From the NCBI GenBank assembly GCA_003963125.1, contig RXJK01000090.1:20007-69488 (forward strand): a DNA stretch of 49,482 bases. The letters are read 5' to 3'. Each line of letters opens with the position of its first letter. Positions within the stretch are counted from its first letter, which is position 1. This DNA is from Hyphomicrobiales bacterium (GTDB taxonomy: Bacteria; Pseudomonadota; Alphaproteobacteria; Rhizobiales; Hyphomicrobiaceae). Made by a program: the position numbers and the translations under genes. Shown one piece after another: positions 48,463 to 49,482 of this stretch. The notes beneath the pieces were generated by a model that had not been told where the DNA came from, did not search any database, and worked only from the letters and a program-made list of their open reading frames with translations.

Positions 48463-49482
48463 TTACTGATGGCTGCCGTGGCAGTGCTTGTATTTCTTGC
48501 CGGAGCCGCACGGGCAGGGCGCGTTGCGGGCGACCTTGCCCCACGTGGTCGGGTCGTTCGGATCGACGGCATCGCCTGGCTTCTTGCGCAACTGCACGGG
48601 CGACCGCTTCTCTTCGAGAGCGACCCCACCACCGCGGCCGTCCGCGACGGCCAGCGCCGCATCCGCCATCGCCCATTCCGGATCGCTCTGACGCGGATCG
48701 GGATGCAGGGCCTGCAACTGTGCCGGATCGGGCTCCTCCTCGCCGCGCACCGCGTCGTCCTCGGTTGCGCCGGCCTGCAGATGCATGAGGCGGCCCGTCA
48801 CCTCCTCGCGCAGGTTCGAAAGCATGACTTCGAACAGCTGATACCCTTCGGACTTGTATTCGTTGAGCGGATCCCGCTGGCCGTAGCTGCGGAAGCCGAT
48901 GACCTGGCGCAGATGTTCGAGCGTGACGATGTGCTCGCGCCACAGATGGTCGAGCGTCTGCAGCAGCACGGTCTTCTCGATCTTGCGCATGCGCGAGCCG
49001 CCGACGGCGAGCTCGCTGCGATCGCTGGCGCCGTCGATCTCGCTGACGAACTCGCGCGCCTGCATGTAGCTCTGGAAGAACTGGAAGCCGATCTGCGGCG
49101 CCTGCTGCATCGCGTCGTCGCTGGAGATGCCGTTGAGCCGGATGGGGCTGTTCTCGGAGCTCAAGAGATGCTGCCCGATCGCAGCGAAGGTATCGCCGGG
49201 ACGCGCGAGGAGCTCCGACAGCGCCGTTTCCCGCGCCACGTACTCCACCATGCCCTTGGCGTCCTGGTACTGCTTGATGAGCTCGCGACCGACTTCACGC
49301 GTCAGCTCGTCGTACTTGTCGTCGACGGCCTTGGTCACGCGTTCGGCGATCTCGCTCTCGGCGATGCCCTCTTCGCGCGCCCACTCCTCGATCGGCAGGT
49401 CGAGCGAGAACACGCGCTTCAGCTCCTCGCGAAGCTGCGTCGTTTCCCACTGTTCCGCGTAGGCATTGACTGGGATGTGCTT
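48463..49482 (-). CDS. secA: Preprotein translocase ATPase SecA, C-terminal part (5' end cut by window)
   Basis: The last 339 residues of SecA, the ATPase that drives proteins through SecYEG. Visible are the helical scaffold and wing region (for example EKTVLLQTLDHLWREHIVTL and IGFRSYGQRDPLNEYKSEGY), a Pro/Ala-rich linker, and the C-terminal SEC-C zinc motif CPCGSGKKYKHCHG that binds SecB and ribosomes. The frame is open to the window edge, where it reads KHIPVNAYAEQWETTQ; full-length SecA is about 900-950 residues, so roughly two-thirds lies outside. Lineage-typical linker LALVADGRGGG-like sequence precedes the zinc tail. The stop is TAA at 48463. Confidence 0.96.
   Translation of the reverse strand, partial: KHIPVNAYAEQWETTQLREELKRVFSLDLPIEEWAREEGIAESEIAERVTKAVDDKYDELTREVGRELIKQYQDAKGMVEYVARETALSELLARPGDTFAAIGQHLLSSENSPIRLNGISSDDAMQQAPQIGFQFFQSYMQAREFVSEIDGASDRSELAVGGSRMRKIEKTVLLQTLDHLWREHIVTLEHLRQVIGFRSYGQRDPLNEYKSEGYQLFEVMLSNLREEVTGRLMHLQAGATEDDAVRGEEEPDPAQLQALHPDPRQSDPEWAMADAALAVADGRGGGVALEEKRSPVQLRKKPGDAVDPNDPTTWGKVARNAPCPCGSGKKYKHCHGSHQ

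Overview
The window is a dense, GC-rich stretch of chromosome (roughly two-thirds G+C by eye) from an alphaproteobacterium, most likely of the Hyphomicrobiales (Rhizobiales). The lineage call is an inference from gene content: an NDUFS4-type complex I accessory subunit, a phasin, the ffs-dnaX-ybaB order, a DUF6481 protein, DUF1272, Bug and TAXI binding proteins and a fused ATP-grasp/alpha-E protein. I found no phage, insertion sequence, CRISPR array or plasmid backbone gene. It reads as ordinary chromosome with small accessory modules and dispersed palindromic repeats.

Layout. 1-4302 (minus): the 3' part of a LivG-type ABC ATPase, then a transglutaminase-like protease and a fused circularly permuted ATP-grasp/alpha-E protein, translationally coupled and closed by an intrinsic terminator. 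4576-5087: complex I subunit and tRNA-Ser(GCT) with a visible promoter. 5284-10642: a surface-polysaccharide group with a family 8 glycosyltransferase, a CapD/WbpM-like sugar dehydratase whose C-terminus is cut by an apparent frameshift, an O-antigen ligase/polymerase and a WecA/WbpL-like initiating transferase. 11032-15773: succinyl-CoA:3-oxoacid CoA-transferase A and B separated by a DUF433 gene, a ureG without other urease genes nearby, a zinc-free quinone reductase and a histidine phosphatase. 16002-18452: SRP RNA with promoter, dnaX and ybaB. 18533-26420: small secreted and metal-binding proteins, a lone Bug binding protein, proB, a crotonase/esterase/NTF2 trio, a phasin and an enolase-superfamily enzyme.

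26746-36758: an RhlE-type helicase with a long disordered tail, a YkgJ cysteine-cluster protein, then an MFS transporter followed by a CoA-acylating aldehyde dehydrogenase and a two-subunit ADP-forming CoA ligase. This last set is the best candidate for an unusual catabolic module, resembling sulfoacetate or sulfoacetaldehyde metabolism. 36901-49482: quinone oxidoreductase, two convergent overlapping genes, DedA, cytochrome P450, LysE exporter, a coupled cyclase/TAXI binding-protein pair, a SPOR-domain membrane protein, a lone NodU/CmcH carbamoyltransferase and the C-terminal third of SecA.

Several families of GC-rich palindromes (12740, 15840, 18844, 36791, 41764, 41828, 46441) sit only in intergenic gaps. 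Two copies of one family show paired changes in their stems. All functions are from reading translated sequence and recognised motifs; no database search was possible.
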